Assembly: GCF_001642935.1 (NCBI RefSeq)
Contig: NZ_CP016761.1
Coordinates: 620,001 to 684,000 of the forward strand
Direction of reading: 5' to 3'
Length of the DNA stretch: 64,000 nt
From: Fictibacillus arsenicus
GTDB taxonomy: Bacteria > Bacillota > Bacilli > Bacillales > Fictibacillaceae
Positions 35,635 through 43,591 of the stretch are shown here, piece by piece (within the stretch, counting starts at the first letter, position 1; the number at the start of each line of letters is the position of its first letter). The position numbers and the translations under genes are program-made. The notes beneath the pieces were generated by a model. It did not search any database. It saw only the letters and a list, made by a program, of their open reading frames with translations, and was not told the DNA's origin.

Positions 35635-36942
35635 ATGAAATGGAAAGACTGGGATACAAATATTAAAGTGCGTTTAGTCGGAGAGTTTTTTGTAAGTTTA
35701 TTATTTTGGATGTTCTTCCCGTTTATGGCCATCTATTTTTCAGATGAACTGGGTAAGGAAACAGCCGGAATTCTGCTTGTACTTTCACAAGTAGTGGGGG
35801 TAGTCACGAACCTTGTCGGTGGATATTGTGCCGACAGGTATGGACGCAAAAAGATGATGGTTATTTCCGCCTGGGGGCAGGCAGCTACGTTTATAGTCTT
35901 TGTTTTGGCTAACTCCCCATGGCTTGATTCACCTATTTTAACTTTCATCGCGTTTTCGGTTCTTGGGCTGTTTGGCTCTCTATATTGGCCGGCAAGCCAC
36001 GCAATGATCGCGGACGTGGTGGAAGAAAAGGATCGTACGGAAGTATTCGCGGTTTTCTATACGTCTATGAACTTATCGGTAGTATTTGGACCAGTGCTGG
36101 GAAGTATCTTCTTCTTTTCATATAGGTTCGAACTAATGATTGCCTGTTTGATTTTTAGTGCTATTTTGGCTGTGGTTCTGGCGAAGTACACGAGAGAAAC
36201 GGTTCCCCTTAAGAAAGAAATACTAGAGCAAGTAGGTGCCGATAAAAAATGGCATGAAGCGGTTTGGGAACAATTGAAGGATTATAGGGTTATTGCAAGC
36301 GATAAGTTATTTTTGCTGTTTATCCTGGCAGGAATTCTCGTAGCTCAAACATTCATGCAGATGGATTTATTATTGGCTGTTTATCTGACAGAAAAGGTAC
36401 CAGAACAAACGCTGATTGCAATCGGAAACTGGGATCTCAAATTAACAGGTGAAAAAGTTTTCGGATATTTAATTTCTTTAAACGGATTGATGGTTGCACT
36501 CTGTACAGTTTGGATGGCTAAATGGATGAACCGATTTAAAGAAGGAAGAGTATTTATTCTTTCTGCGCTTCTATACGGTGTATCTATGCTCGTTTTCGGC
36601 GGAACAACGATGATGTGGGTTCTGTTTGCGGCGATGGTTATCTTTACGACGGCTGAACTGATGGTAGTAGGGATTCAGGAAAGTTTTATTTCCAAGCTGG
36701 CACCAGAGGATATGCGAGGTCAATATTTTGCGGCAGCAGGCCTTCGTTTTACAATCGGCCGCACGATTGCTCCGATTTCTATTCCATTAACAATGTGGAT
36801 CGGATTTGATAATACGTTTTATCTGCTCTTTATTTTAGCTGTAATAAGTGCAGGAATTTACTACGTAATGTTCCGGGCATTTGATAAAAAAGTGAAGACA
36901 AATTCTACGGCTGAAACGAAAGCAAAACCCGCACTTTCGTGA
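35635..36942 (+). CDS. MFS efflux transporter (DHA1 type)
   Basis: The 435-residue protein has about twelve membrane helices, the cytoplasmic loop 2-3 motif GGYCADRYGRKKMM typical of MFS drug exporters, and a longer central loop of about 30 residues. It probably exports a drug or toxic compound by proton antiport. The ATG at 35635 is preferred over the GTG at 35626. About 235 bases upstream lie a 14-residue leader peptide and a terminator-like hairpin, suggesting inducible attenuation. Confidence 0.85.
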   Translation: MKWKDWDTNIKVRLVGEFFVSLLFWMFFPFMAIYFSDELGKETAGILLVLSQVVGVVTNLVGGYCADRYGRKKMMVISAWGQAATFIVFVLANSPWLDSPILTFIAFSVLGLFGSLYWPASHAMIADVVEEKDRTEVFAVFYTSMNLSVVFGPVLGSIFFFSYRFELMIACLIFSAILAVVLAKYTRETVPLKKEILEQVGADKKWHEAVWEQLKDYRVIASDKLFLLFILAGILVAQTFMQMDLLLAVYLTEKVPEQTLIAIGNWDLKLTGEKVFGYLISLNGLMVALCTVWMAKWMNRFKEGRVFILSALLYGVSMLVFGGTTMMWVLFAAMVIFTTAELMVVGIQESFISKLAPEDMRGQYFAAAGLRFTIGRTIAPISIPLTMWIGFDNTFYLLFILAVISAGIYYVMFRAFDKKVKTNSTAETKAKPALS

Positions 36943-37008
36943 CATATCTTTTATAGCTTCCTCATAGACTTGAATAAAAGCTTGTCTAACAAAAGGGGGA
37001 GTTTATCG

Positions 37009-37341
37009 ATGAAAGGATACGCTGCTTTATTTTTTGGTGCGATACTCATTGCTGCATTTGTGCTGAAAGAATATTCGGGAGGGGTAAGTGAATTCTTTGT
37101 AATGACTCCATGGTGGATGTATTTTGTACTTTGCGGCATTATTTATAGCGGATACAGGGCAACAACACTTTTTCAGGAAGACCGTGCTATAGAGCAAAAG
37201 GTGATTGAAGAAGAAGGAAAAGTGTACATGAAACGCTTAGAATTGGCGAGAGCTCATGAAGAAGCTAAGGAAATGAATGAGCATTTCGAACTGGCTGCTG
37301 AAGAAGAGCTAGAGCCAGAACAGAAAGCTTCAGGGGAATGA
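37009..37341 (+). CDS. yhaL: YhaL-like sporulation-associated membrane protein, extended
   Basis: The 110-residue protein has a hydrophobic N-terminal helix (about 3-22), a second helix containing TPWWMYFVLCGIIYSGYR, and a charged helical tail with IEEEGKVYMKRLELAR. The second half matches B. subtilis YhaL (about 70 residues, near prsA there as here). The N-terminal helix and linker of about 40 residues are an extension compared with that protein. GGGGGAG precedes the ATG. A terminator follows. Confidence 0.75.
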   Translation: MKGYAALFFGAILIAAFVLKEYSGGVSEFFVMTPWWMYFVLCGIIYSGYRATTLFQEDRAIEQKVIEEEGKVYMKRLELARAHEEAKEMNEHFELAAEEELEPEQKASGE

Positions 37342-37344
37342 AAA

Positions 37345-37376
37345 GGAAGACCTGCTGATTTCAGCAGGTCTTTTGT
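37345..37376 (+). terminator. Terminator of the yhaL gene
   Basis: AAGACCTGCTG pairs perfectly with CAGCAGGTCTT around ATTT, followed by TTTTG. Confidence 0.85.
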
Positions 37377-37396
37377 TATGGCTGTTTTTCTAACCC

Positions 37397-37557
37397 TTGT
37401 TGCTTTTGTAAGTTGTTGATCTCCGTTCCAGAATGCTCGCTTTCCGCGGGGCGTGCGGTGAGCCTCCTCGACGCTTTGCGTCCTTAGGAGTCTCACCTGA
37501 CACCCTGATCCCGCAGGAGTCTCGCACCTTGCACTCCTATCAACTTGTCAATGAAGT
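37397..37557 (-). repeat. Dispersed palindromic intergenic element, copy D (short form)
   Basis: Inverted relative to copy A: it reads GTTGATCTCCGTTCCAGAAT, GCGGGGCGTGCGGTGAGCC, AGGAGTCTCACCTG, CCGCAGGAGTCTCGCACC and CACTCCTATCAAC. It lies between yhaL and the prsA side of a 466-base gap that also holds a 21 bp array. Confidence 0.85.
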
Positions 37558-37642
37558 GAAAGAAAATACTGGTCATAAGCAACAATCTTTTAGAAAAGAG
37601 CGTGTGTTATTTATAAGAGTGTGTCTTCCTGGTACGAACAAC

Positions 37643-37735
37643 TTTTGTATGAAAAGGCATTTTTGTTCAGTGGGAACGATTTTTTGTACGGTTGGAGCAA
37701 ATTTTTGTTCGGTTCAAGCCCATTTTTGTTCGGTC
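37643..37735 (-). repeat. 21 bp tandem array, core ATTTTTGTTCGG
   Basis: The G of TTTTTGT falls at 37647, 37665, 37686, 37707 and 37728: one step of 18, then three of exactly 21 bases. The last three units read TTTTTGTACGG, ATTTTTGTTCGG and ATTTTTGTTCGG with unrelated spacers. It lies beyond the prsA terminator. Confidence 0.75.
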
Positions 37736-37769
37736 GTGTTTTTTTCAGGAAAATGAGGCTCGAAAAAAG

Positions 37770-37797
37770 AAAAACCAGGCCCTTCAAAAGGCCTGGG
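37770..37797 (-). terminator. Terminator of prsA
   Basis: CCAGGCC at 37775-37781 pairs perfectly with GGCCTGG at 37791-37797; a long T run follows on the minus strand. Confidence 0.85.
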
Positions 37798-37807
37798 TCC
37801 ATCATAA

Positions 37808-38704
37808 TTATTGTTGTTGCTGTGGCATTGCTGGTTGCTGCGGCTGTTCAGCTTTCTTTTCAATCTTTTCTTTTAGTTCTTTGTCTTTGATCTTAACGTC
37901 AGCTTTTTTGCGAAGGTTTTCTAGAATTTCAGTGATAGGTTTAGCTTTTTGCTGTTTTAATTCTTGTTCAACTTGTTCTTTCTTGTCTTCGAACTTGTTT
38001 TCACGCTTGTCCGTTACTTTGATGATGTGGACACCATAATCAGACTTAACAAGGTCACTTGTTTCACCTTTATCGAGAGTGAACGCTACTTTTTCAAATT
38101 CAGGAACCATAGCACCTTTACCGAAGAAGCCAAGGTCTCCGCCTTTTGATTTAGAACCAGGGTCTTTAGAATATTCTTCTGCTAGTTTAGCAAAGTCTCC
38201 GCCCTCGTTAAGTTTCTTTTGAACTTCTTTAGCTGTTTTTTCATCATCAACTAAGATGTGGCTAGCTTTTACTTCTGTTTTGTATTTTTCTTCGAATGCT
38301 TTCTTCATTTCATCTTCAGAAATCTTAACGCCTTCAGTTGCAGCTTTTTCATTTAAAAGCATAGACTTTACACGTTCTTTTAGCTGTTTCTCATCAGATA
38401 AGCCGTTTTGCTCAAGTGCTTGTTTAAATGCATCTTCTCCGCCAAGCTCTTCCTTGATCTTATCGATTTCTTTATCAATTTCTTTGTCTGTTACTTTGTA
38501 TTTATCTTCAAGTACCATTTCATCGATCATTTGGTTAAGTACTTGATCACCATATTGTTCTTTCATTTTATTGTAAAACTGTTCTTTTGTAATATCTCCA
38601 GCTTTAGATTCAACAATTGCTTCTGAGTCAGCACCAGCGTTATTACAAGCGGATAGAGAAATTAGTCCCGCTGTGAGCCCTAAAGATAACATCCATTTTT
38701 TCAT
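37808..38704 (-). CDS. prsA: Foldase lipoprotein PrsA
   Basis: The 298-residue protein has a lipoprotein signal ending SLSAC, a helical N-terminal region, a parvulin-type PpiC prolyl isomerase domain (about residues 130-225, with ASHILV, GGDLGFFGKGAMVPEF and GVHIIKV), and a C-terminal helical region ending in a Gln/Pro-rich tail. It folds secreted proteins on the outer face of the membrane and is essential for secretion in B. subtilis. AGGAGTG lies before the ATG at 38704; the frame extends further but without support. In B. subtilis ScoC, whose homologue lies 2.4 kb away, affects secretion as well. Confidence 0.94.
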   Translation of the reverse strand: MKKWMLSLGLTAGLISLSACNNAGADSEAIVESKAGDITKEQFYNKMKEQYGDQVLNQMIDEMVLEDKYKVTDKEIDKEIDKIKEELGGEDAFKQALEQNGLSDEKQLKERVKSMLLNEKAATEGVKISEDEMKKAFEEKYKTEVKASHILVDDEKTAKEVQKKLNEGGDFAKLAEEYSKDPGSKSKGGDLGFFGKGAMVPEFEKVAFTLDKGETSDLVKSDYGVHIIKVTDKRENKFEDKKEQVEQELKQQKAKPITEILENLRKKADVKIKDKELKEKIEKKAEQPQQPAMPQQQQ

Positions 38705-38936
38705 TTCAAACACTCCTACTGTGAAGTAATAATTTAACAACTCTAACTATAGCATAAACGTTGTGGATATTCCTATTCAATAAACGAAATATGAGAAAAT
38801 TTACACATTATATTTTGAGTATTTACCTATAAAAACAAGCTTTTAAATAAAAAAAATTTTAAAACCCGGGACATTCGTCTAATCAAATCAGGGCGCATCA
38901 CTATATGATATGGAGAAAGAAAAGGGAGGTATGATG

Positions 38937-39035
38937 ATGAGTTACGGTTATGGTTACGGGTGTGGGGGAGGATTCGCATTAATTCTTGTTCTTTTTATCC
39001 TTCTCATCATTATTGGAGCATCTCACTGTAAATGA
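38937..39035 (+). CDS. YjcZ family sporulation peptide 1
   Basis: The 32-residue peptide starts MSYGYGYGCGGGFALILVLF and has a Tyr/Gly-rich head and one hydrophobic helix ending IGASHCK, the YjcZ pattern. Such peptides are made in sporulating Bacillaceae. GGGAGGT lies 6 bases before the ATG at 38937 (two further in-frame ATGs precede it). A paralogue follows at 39134. Confidence 0.75.
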   Translation: MSYGYGYGCGGGFALILVLFILLIIIGASHCK

Positions 39036-39133
39036 TGAAAGTATGAAAATTCAGCGATATGAGGGCAGATGCCTATGCGTATCTTACTCGTGATGCATAG
39101 GATAGTGTACTGATTGATGAAGGAGGTGGCAAC

Positions 39134-39226
39134 ATGGGCTCAGGACACGGACATGGAAGAGGCTTTGCGTTGATTGTAGTGTTGTTTATCTTATTGATTA
39201 TTGTAGGTGCTGCTTGTTTCTGCTAA
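39134..39226 (+). CDS. YjcZ family sporulation peptide 2
   Basis: The 30-residue peptide starts [20 protein letters not shown] and ends GAACFC. The hydrophobic helix [16 protein letters not shown] is nearly the same as in the preceding peptide, while the head is His/Gly-rich. AGGAGGTGG precedes the ATG. The two genes are tandem paralogues 98 bases apart. The later gap to 39442 holds only a terminator. Confidence 0.75.
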   Translation: MGSGHGHGRGFALIVVLFILLIIVGAACFC

Positions 39227-39357
39227 TATAAACGCTAGTCTTGCAGCCTTTTCTTTTGAAATGGACTGTATGGCTTGAACTATTTAAGCAGATTCGTTAT
39301 TGTTGTTTTTACTACTCTTGATCAATAGGTGCAGCGCATATGTATGTTAAGGTTACA

Positions 39358-39389
39358 CAAGGGGGAATGCAGTCTGGTTCCCCCTTTTA
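39358..39389 (+). terminator. Terminator after the YjcZ pair
   Basis: GGGGGAA at 39361-39367 pairs with TTCCCCC at 39378-39384 and TTTT follows; it lies 135 bases after the second peptide. Confidence 0.7.
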
Positions 39390-39442
39390 CTATTTGCATT
39401 TTTAGGTTTGATTAAATAATCAAGCCGTAAGCAAAGTTTTCT

Positions 39443-39622
39443 CTAAAAGACGTTTGAAATATAAGAAGAAATGAGAAGAATGGTAATAGATACATTTATC
39501 GTGCGGTAAACAGAATCTTCCTGTTTTGAGGACAAGTTTTTTTTATCACAGAGCTTGTATGTGAGTGAATTAAATACAAATAAAAATACAGGTGCTAAAA
39601 AAACGAATAAATAGCCAGCCAT
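39443..39622 (-). CDS. Small two-helix membrane protein, 59 residues
   Basis: This frame is one residue below a 60-residue cut-off. It begins MAGYLFVFLAPVFLFVFNSL, has a polar middle (YKLCDKKNLSSKQEDSVYR) and a second hydrophobic segment INVSITILLISSYISN. TTGGAGG lies 7 bases before the ATG. The predicted form is a membrane hairpin. I do not recognise a family. It diverges from the YpmS-like gene at 39713, sharing a 90-base promoter region with it. Confidence 0.6.
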   Translation of the reverse strand: MAGYLFVFLAPVFLFVFNSLTYKLCDKKNLSSKQEDSVYRTINVSITILLISSYISNVF

Positions 39623-39712
39623 TCAAAAACCTCCAACATGAACTACTTGTTTAACTTTACCAAAATATGTGGAATATGAATAGGAAAAATACTTTCGACA
39701 AGGGGAGAGAAG

Positions 39713-40291
39713 ATGCGAAATAAATGGAAAGCAGCATTCTTTATATTATTACTTATAACAGTAGCAATTCCAGCAACGGTCATCATTTTACTTTTTACAG
39801 ATCCTAAAGGCGGTCATTTGGATAGAAGTACACTAGATTCAGATATTCGGGCTAATCAAAAATTGTTAAGCATACATACCGAGAAGGAACAGGTGGAAGA
39901 TTTGCTGAACAAAGAGCTGAAGAAAAGAGCTCCAAATGTAAATGTATACGTTAATTTACGGGATGAAGCTGTTCTGAATGGTTCGTTTGTGGCTTTTAAC
40001 CAGGAACTTCCTTATCAGATTACCTTTGAGCCCGAAGTTATGGACAATGGTGATCTGTTATTAAAAGAGAAGGATATACAGGTCGGGCGTTTTCCTCTGC
40101 CCGGTGACGAGGTATTTAAGCTATTGAAAAATACGGTTAAATTTCCTGAATGGGTGGACGTATATCCTGCAGATGAAAGCATACTGATGAGGGTAACAGA
40201 AATGCCAACAAAACCAGGATATGCTGTAAAAGCAGAAGAATTTAATTTAAAGAAGAATTCTATTAAGTTTGGTGTTTATACGAAAGAATAA
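39713..40291 (+). CDS. YpmS family membrane-anchored protein (DUF2140)
   Basis: The 192-residue protein has an N-terminal membrane helix (about residues 8-28) and an extracytoplasmic domain with the pattern AVLNGSFVAFNQELPYQITFEPEVMDNGDLLL, typical of the YpmS/DUF2140 family. The function is unknown. AAGGGGAGAG precedes the ATG. A terminator follows its stop. Confidence 0.75.
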   Translation: MRNKWKAAFFILLLITVAIPATVIILLFTDPKGGHLDRSTLDSDIRANQKLLSIHTEKEQVEDLLNKELKKRAPNVNVYVNLRDEAVLNGSFVAFNQELPYQITFEPEVMDNGDLLLKEKDIQVGRFPLPGDEVFKLLKNTVKFPEWVDVYPADESILMRVTEMPTKPGYAVKAEEFNLKKNSIKFGVYTKE

Positions 40292-40296
40292 CACGA

Positions 40297-40340
40297 AACA
40301 CTCTGGTTCGCAGATTATTGCGGGCTAGGGTGTTTTTTTT
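40297..40340 (+). terminator. Terminator of the YpmS-like gene
   Basis: AAACACTCT pairs with AGGGTGTTT with one G-U, and eight T follow. Confidence 0.75.
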
Positions 40341-40370
40341 AAAGGGCTGTTTTTGTAGAGCATTATTGAA

Positions 40371-40521
40371 CTTGAAAGTAGTTGATCTCCGTTCCAGGTG
40401 CTCGCTTTCCGCAGGGCAGGCGGTGAGCCACATTCGTACGTTCCACTTATAAGTGTCTCACCTGCTCGCCAGTCCTGCAGGAGTCTCGCACCTTACACTC
40501 CTATCAACTAGTCGATGAAGA
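40371..40521 (-). repeat. Dispersed palindromic intergenic element, copy E (short form)
   Basis: Inverted relative to copy A: GTTGATCTCCGTTCCAGGTG, GCAGGGCAGGCGGTGAGCC, AAGTGTCTCACCTG, CTGCAGGAGTCTCGCACC and CACTCCTATCAAC. The inner loop (ACATTCGTACGTTCCACTTAT) differs from the other copies. Confidence 0.82.
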
Positions 40522-40586
40522 ATAAAGCAAAGGACTTTTAGCAACACTCTATCAGTAAAAAATCTTACGTTAACATTCTTGTTTTT

Positions 40587-40645
40587 GTTTAATCTCCGTT
40601 CCATGGTGCTGAATTTCCACGGGGTGCGTGTGGTTGTCTTTCACA
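40587..40645 (-). repeat. Decayed partial copy of the dispersed element
   Basis: GTTTAATCTCCGTTCCATGG and TTTCCACGGGGTGCGTG resemble the first 55 bases of copies D and E, about 215 bases downstream of the start of copy E. The other half is missing. The remaining part of this 447-base gap shows nothing else apart from the yhaI ribosome binding site. Confidence 0.5.
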
Positions 40646-40738
40646 AAAACATCATGCTTTTAGAAAATTAAAACCATATCCAAATGGAGAAAGTTGGATT
40701 ATAATATAGACAGAGTATGACTAGAAAGCAGGGTATGT

Positions 40739-41080
40739 ATGGAGACGGTTGAAGAGAGGCTAGAAAGACTGGAATTTTATAATCAGCTTACGATTGAAAG
40801 TGTCGATCTTACTTCATATCCATTCTTCAGGCTAGTCATGGAAAAAAAGCTCACCGAATCAGAAGTGAATGATATCATTCAGCTTTGCGATGAGCTTGAA
40901 AAAATATTTTTTATGCAAAAAGAAGCAGGTTTCGTGCATTACACGCCGCTGTTAATCCACTTTGCAGGCATGCTGACACCAAAGCTTAATCCTAGAGAAA
41001 CAATCCTGGCATTACTTCATCAGGAAAAATATATTTCATTGATGGAAAAGCTATATGAACTTTCTGTTCGTTATGAATGA
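40739..41080 (+). CDS. yhaI: DUF1878 protein YhaI
   Basis: The 113-residue, helical, acidic protein starts [20 protein letters not shown] and matches YhaI/DUF1878, which lies next to scoC (hpr) in B. subtilis as here. The function is unknown. Its 3' end overlaps that of scoC by 10 bases tail to tail, so the two transcripts are partly antisense. Confidence 0.85.
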   Translation: METVEERLERLEFYNQLTIESVDLTSYPFFRLVMEKKLTESEVNDIIQLCDELEKIFFMQKEAGFVHYTPLLIHFAGMLTPKLNPRETILALLHQEKYISLMEKLYELSVRYE

Positions 41081-41652
41081 GAAGAAGCAATTTCTTCAGC
41101 TGCGATAACAGGTGAAGCAGATTGTTCTTCGATCGTAGCTTCGATTTTTTCTTCCAGTTTGTTGAAGATAGACATAAAATCTTCACCATATAAATTGCGG
41201 ATGATTGACATCAGTTCTGGAAACTCAGGAAATCTTCCAAAGAGTTCTTTAATTGGCATAGATGCGCTGAATACACCGAATTTGGCTGGATCATATGTAT
41301 TTAATGTTTGTAATAGAAGTTCTTCACCTTTATCTGTTAAACAGATGTATGTATTTCGCTTGTCGTCTTCTTTTTTAGAAAATGTAAGGTAACCCTGTTC
41401 TTCAAGTTTTTTTGAAAAGTTAAAGGCTGTTGATACATGCATTACACCGAATTTCGCGATATCCGAAATTGAAGCACCTTCTAGATGATGAGCAATCCAA
41501 AGGATATGGTGTTCGTTAATGTTTAATCCATAATCTTTAATCCAGTTTTGCCAGTCTTTTTCTACACTTTTCCATAAAGCTTTACTTATTTGTGAAAGTT
41601 TGTGACTATAGATCATGGCTTCTTGAAAACTATATAGTTGATCTTTGTTCAT
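41071..41652 (-). CDS. scoC: Transition-state regulator ScoC (Hpr), MarR family
   Basis: The 193-residue protein starts [21 protein letters not shown] and has the MarR winged helix with [28 protein letters not shown] as turn and recognition helix (read in parts) followed by the wing [11 protein letters not shown]. In B. subtilis ScoC represses extracellular protease and sporulation genes during growth. GGAGGGG lies 11 bases upstream of the ATG at 41652. The protein is slightly shorter than the 203 residues of B. subtilis ScoC, with a variable C-terminus. It converges on yhaI. Confidence 0.92.
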   Translation of the reverse strand: MNKDQLYSFQEAMIYSHKLSQISKALWKSVEKDWQNWIKDYGLNINEHHILWIAHHLEGASISDIAKFGVMHVSTAFNFSKKLEEQGYLTFSKKEDDKRNTYICLTDKGEELLLQTLNTYDPAKFGVFSASMPIKELFGRFPEFPELMSIIRNLYGEDFMSIFNKLEEKIEATIEEQSASPVIAAEEIASSHS

Positions 41653-41824
41653 TTTTAAAATGCCCCTCCATCTTATAAAACACATCCTATTCCTCATTAT
41701 GCCAGTATTTCCTATAATAAGAAAGTAAAATTTTTCAATTTCTGCTTATTTTTTAGTAAATTTGAATTATAACTTTTAGCAGATATAGTGATAAAGTCAG
41801 AGAATCTATATGTTTGAATATAAA

Positions 41825-41858
41825 GAAAAAAAATTCCCCAATGATGGAGAATTTTTTT
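41825..41858 (-). terminator. Terminator of yhaH
   Basis: AAAAAAATTCCCC pairs with GGAGAATTTTTTT in an A/T-rich stem, 6 bases after the yhaH stop. Confidence 0.65.
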
Positions 41859-41863
41859 GTTGG

Positions 41864-42145
41864 TTATTTCGTTTCCTGCTCGATATCGTCTTCCATATTT
41901 TCAATATTAGAAGCAGCTGTTTCTTGCATCGCTTCCTCTTTTTCTTTATTAGCAAATTTAATCTTTGCTCTAAGCTGAATACCGTCGCGCTTGATGCTGG
42001 AGAATGTAGATTTCATTTTATCCATATTTTCTTTCAGATCTTTTCTTACCTCTTTGCCTGCCTTAGGAGTTGAAAGCAAAGTAGCTGCTGCAGTTACCAC
42101 TGTTCCTAATGCGAAACCTACTACCATGGATTTTGATTTAGACAT
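41864..42145 (-). CDS. yhaH: YtxH-domain protein YhaH
   Basis: The 93-residue protein starts MSKSKSMVVGFALGTVVTAAATLLSTPKAGKEVRK: one hydrophobic helix, the TPKAGKE turn of the YtxH family, then a charged helix and an acidic tail (ENMEDDIEQETK). It is a membrane-tethered protein of unknown role. It lies between scoC and trpP, as in B. subtilis. GAGGAGG is placed before the ATG at 42145. Confidence 0.85.
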   Translation of the reverse strand: MSKSKSMVVGFALGTVVTAAATLLSTPKAGKEVRKDLKENMDKMKSTFSSIKRDGIQLRAKIKFANKEKEEAMQETAASNIENMEDDIEQETK

Positions 42146-42505
42146 CTTAAAATTCCTCCTCATTCTTTTATTATCTAATAAATTCGTGAATTTCTCTTAT
42201 AATCCTATGAAAAATAATGACGAATATAAAAATATTTCCCGATAGATTTCGTCATGTTTGGACATGATACACGTTGTAGAATATAAGCTTATGCATATGC
42301 TCTTAGCCCATGGAATAACATGTCTATGGGTGCTTCCATAGGATTTTGCTGGGCTTGCTTAATAACTCGCTGTTTGTCTGATTTAGTAGATTGCTGGCAT
42401 ACTTTGACGATTAGAAAAGCAAAAATTTAAAAAGGGAATTCGTGATAATATTTGACGAAGAATATAAAAAGAGGGTATACATATAAAAAACGGGCAAGGA
42501 GGGGA
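42146..42505. other. Gap without a clear gene; possible decayed minus-strand coding remnant
   Basis: The gap holds the yhaH and DUF1232 upstream regions. On the minus strand, about 42300-42428 reads in one frame as a protein-like stretch (SDKQRVIKQAQQNPMEAPID then MLFHGLRAYA and a stop), but without a start codon or ribosome binding site at its 5' side. It may be a remnant of a small gene. Confidence 0.25.
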
Positions 42506-42931
42506 ATGAGTTTGAAGCAAAATACAATCGGCAATTATTTTAATAAGATGAAAGAAAAGGCGAATGCTGTTTTAGAAAGTTCGACACAAACTGGTGAGCT
42601 TGTTACAAAAGCCGAAGACAAAACTTCTCAATCAGATAAGCAAGGTTTGAGGGATTTAGGAGCACAGGTAAAAGCGCTTGTCCGCTTAGTAAGATCCTAT
42701 AAAAAAGGTGATTACCGAGACGTCTCTAAAAAGTCAATGGTTCTGATCGTTGCTGGTCTTCTTTATTTTGTGAGTCCGATTGATGCTGTTCCTGATTTTT
42801 TGTTAGGGGCAGGTTTATTGGATGATGCTACAGTTTTGGCGTTTTTGTTTAAGACATTATCGAGTGAAATTTCAGCGTTTCAAACTTGGGAAGAGACGGA
42901 AGAAGACACATATATAAAGCCAGCTCCTTAA
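42506..42931 (+). CDS. DUF1232 (YkvA-type) protein
   Basis: The 141-residue protein has a charged N-terminal half and then the DUF1232 signature LLYFVSPIDAVPDF followed by a hydrophobic segment, so it is probably membrane-associated. The function is unknown. AAGGAGGGG lies just upstream; the ATG at 42506 or the TTG at 42512 could be used, the latter with better spacing. It ends at a terminator that faces trpP. Confidence 0.78.
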   Translation: MSLKQNTIGNYFNKMKEKANAVLESSTQTGELVTKAEDKTSQSDKQGLRDLGAQVKALVRLVRSYKKGDYRDVSKKSMVLIVAGLLYFVSPIDAVPDFLLGAGLLDDATVLAFLFKTLSSEISAFQTWEETEEDTYIKPAP

Positions 42932-42955
42932 TATAGGGAACTGGCTTTTTATTTT
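42916..42955. terminator. Terminator between DUF1232 gene and trpP
   Basis: AAAGCCAGCTCC pairs with GGAACTGGCTTT with an internal mismatch, and a T run follows on the plus strand. On the minus strand a weaker T-rich tail follows, so it may serve both genes. Confidence 0.7.
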
Positions 42956-42959
42956 GCTT

Positions 42960-43472
42960 TTATGCAGTTAAACTTGATCGTTTTGAGAAGCGGTTTGCCA
43001 CCGGATAAATAAAGAACATGATTATTCCGCTAATTATACTGGTAGGAAGTACGATCATTCCAATAAAGCTGAACAATGATCCTGGCAGACCAGCGACCAT
43101 CATGGCTACGAGCAAGAATAATGTTCCGCTGACAATCGTTCCGATAACGGTTAATAGAACAGCACTGTAAGTATTTACTTTCACTTTACGTGCTAATAAG
43201 AACATTCCTAAAAATATAAAGGCTGTAATTGGTTTTTCCACGATGTTTGCAATTTGTCCTCCAGCCATTCCTGTTGTAAGTGCTGAAATGACGCCTGCTG
43301 CCATACTTGCGATCAAAACATTCTGTTTCGTTGGTGCAAGCATGATGGCTAAGAACATCATTACCAGAAGCAAGTCAGGTTTCATCCCGAAGAATAATGG
43401 CGGCACAACCGTATGAAAAACATACCCTAATGCAATAAGTACAGATGTTAACGCTAATGATTTTGTTTTCAT
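42960..43472 (-). CDS. trpP: Tryptophan transporter TrpP (YhaG)
   Basis: The 170-residue protein has about five hydrophobic helices and starts MKTKSLALTSVLIALGYVFH, the pattern of TrpP (172 residues in B. subtilis). It takes up tryptophan across the plasma membrane. Its Shine-Dalgarno region consists of GAG and UAG triplets with 2-base spacers, a TRAP-type site, so translation should be blocked when tryptophan is plentiful. It lies downstream of serC and upstream of yhaH, in the B. subtilis order. Confidence 0.9.
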   Translation of the reverse strand: MKTKSLALTSVLIALGYVFHTVVPPLFFGMKPDLLLVMMFLAIMLAPTKQNVLIASMAAGVISALTTGMAGGQIANIVEKPITAFIFLGMFLLARKVKVNTYSAVLLTVIGTIVSGTLFLLVAMMVAGLPGSLFSFIGMIVLPTSIISGIIMFFIYPVANRFSKRSSLTA

Positions 43473-43474
43473 TT

Positions 43475-43505
43475 CTCATCTCTCCTCAGCTATTCTAATA
43501 GCCTA
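43475..43505 (-). promoter_or_regulatory. TRAP-type binding site over the trpP Shine-Dalgarno
   Basis: Read on the minus strand the leader is UAG, 5 bases, then UAG, UAG, GAG, GAG and GAG separated by exactly 2 bases each, ending 2 bases before the AUG. The last three triplets form the Shine-Dalgarno GAGGAGA itself. In B. subtilis the TRAP protein binds G/UAG triplets in the trpP leader to block ribosome access. Presence of the triplets is seen; binding is inferred. Confidence 0.7.
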
Positions 43506-43591
43506 AATTTCTTTCCAATAGTGCCCTCGTGGCCCATTGCGAAAGTACCTCTACTGTACCAAAGATATTGAAATTATTAAAGATAATATAC

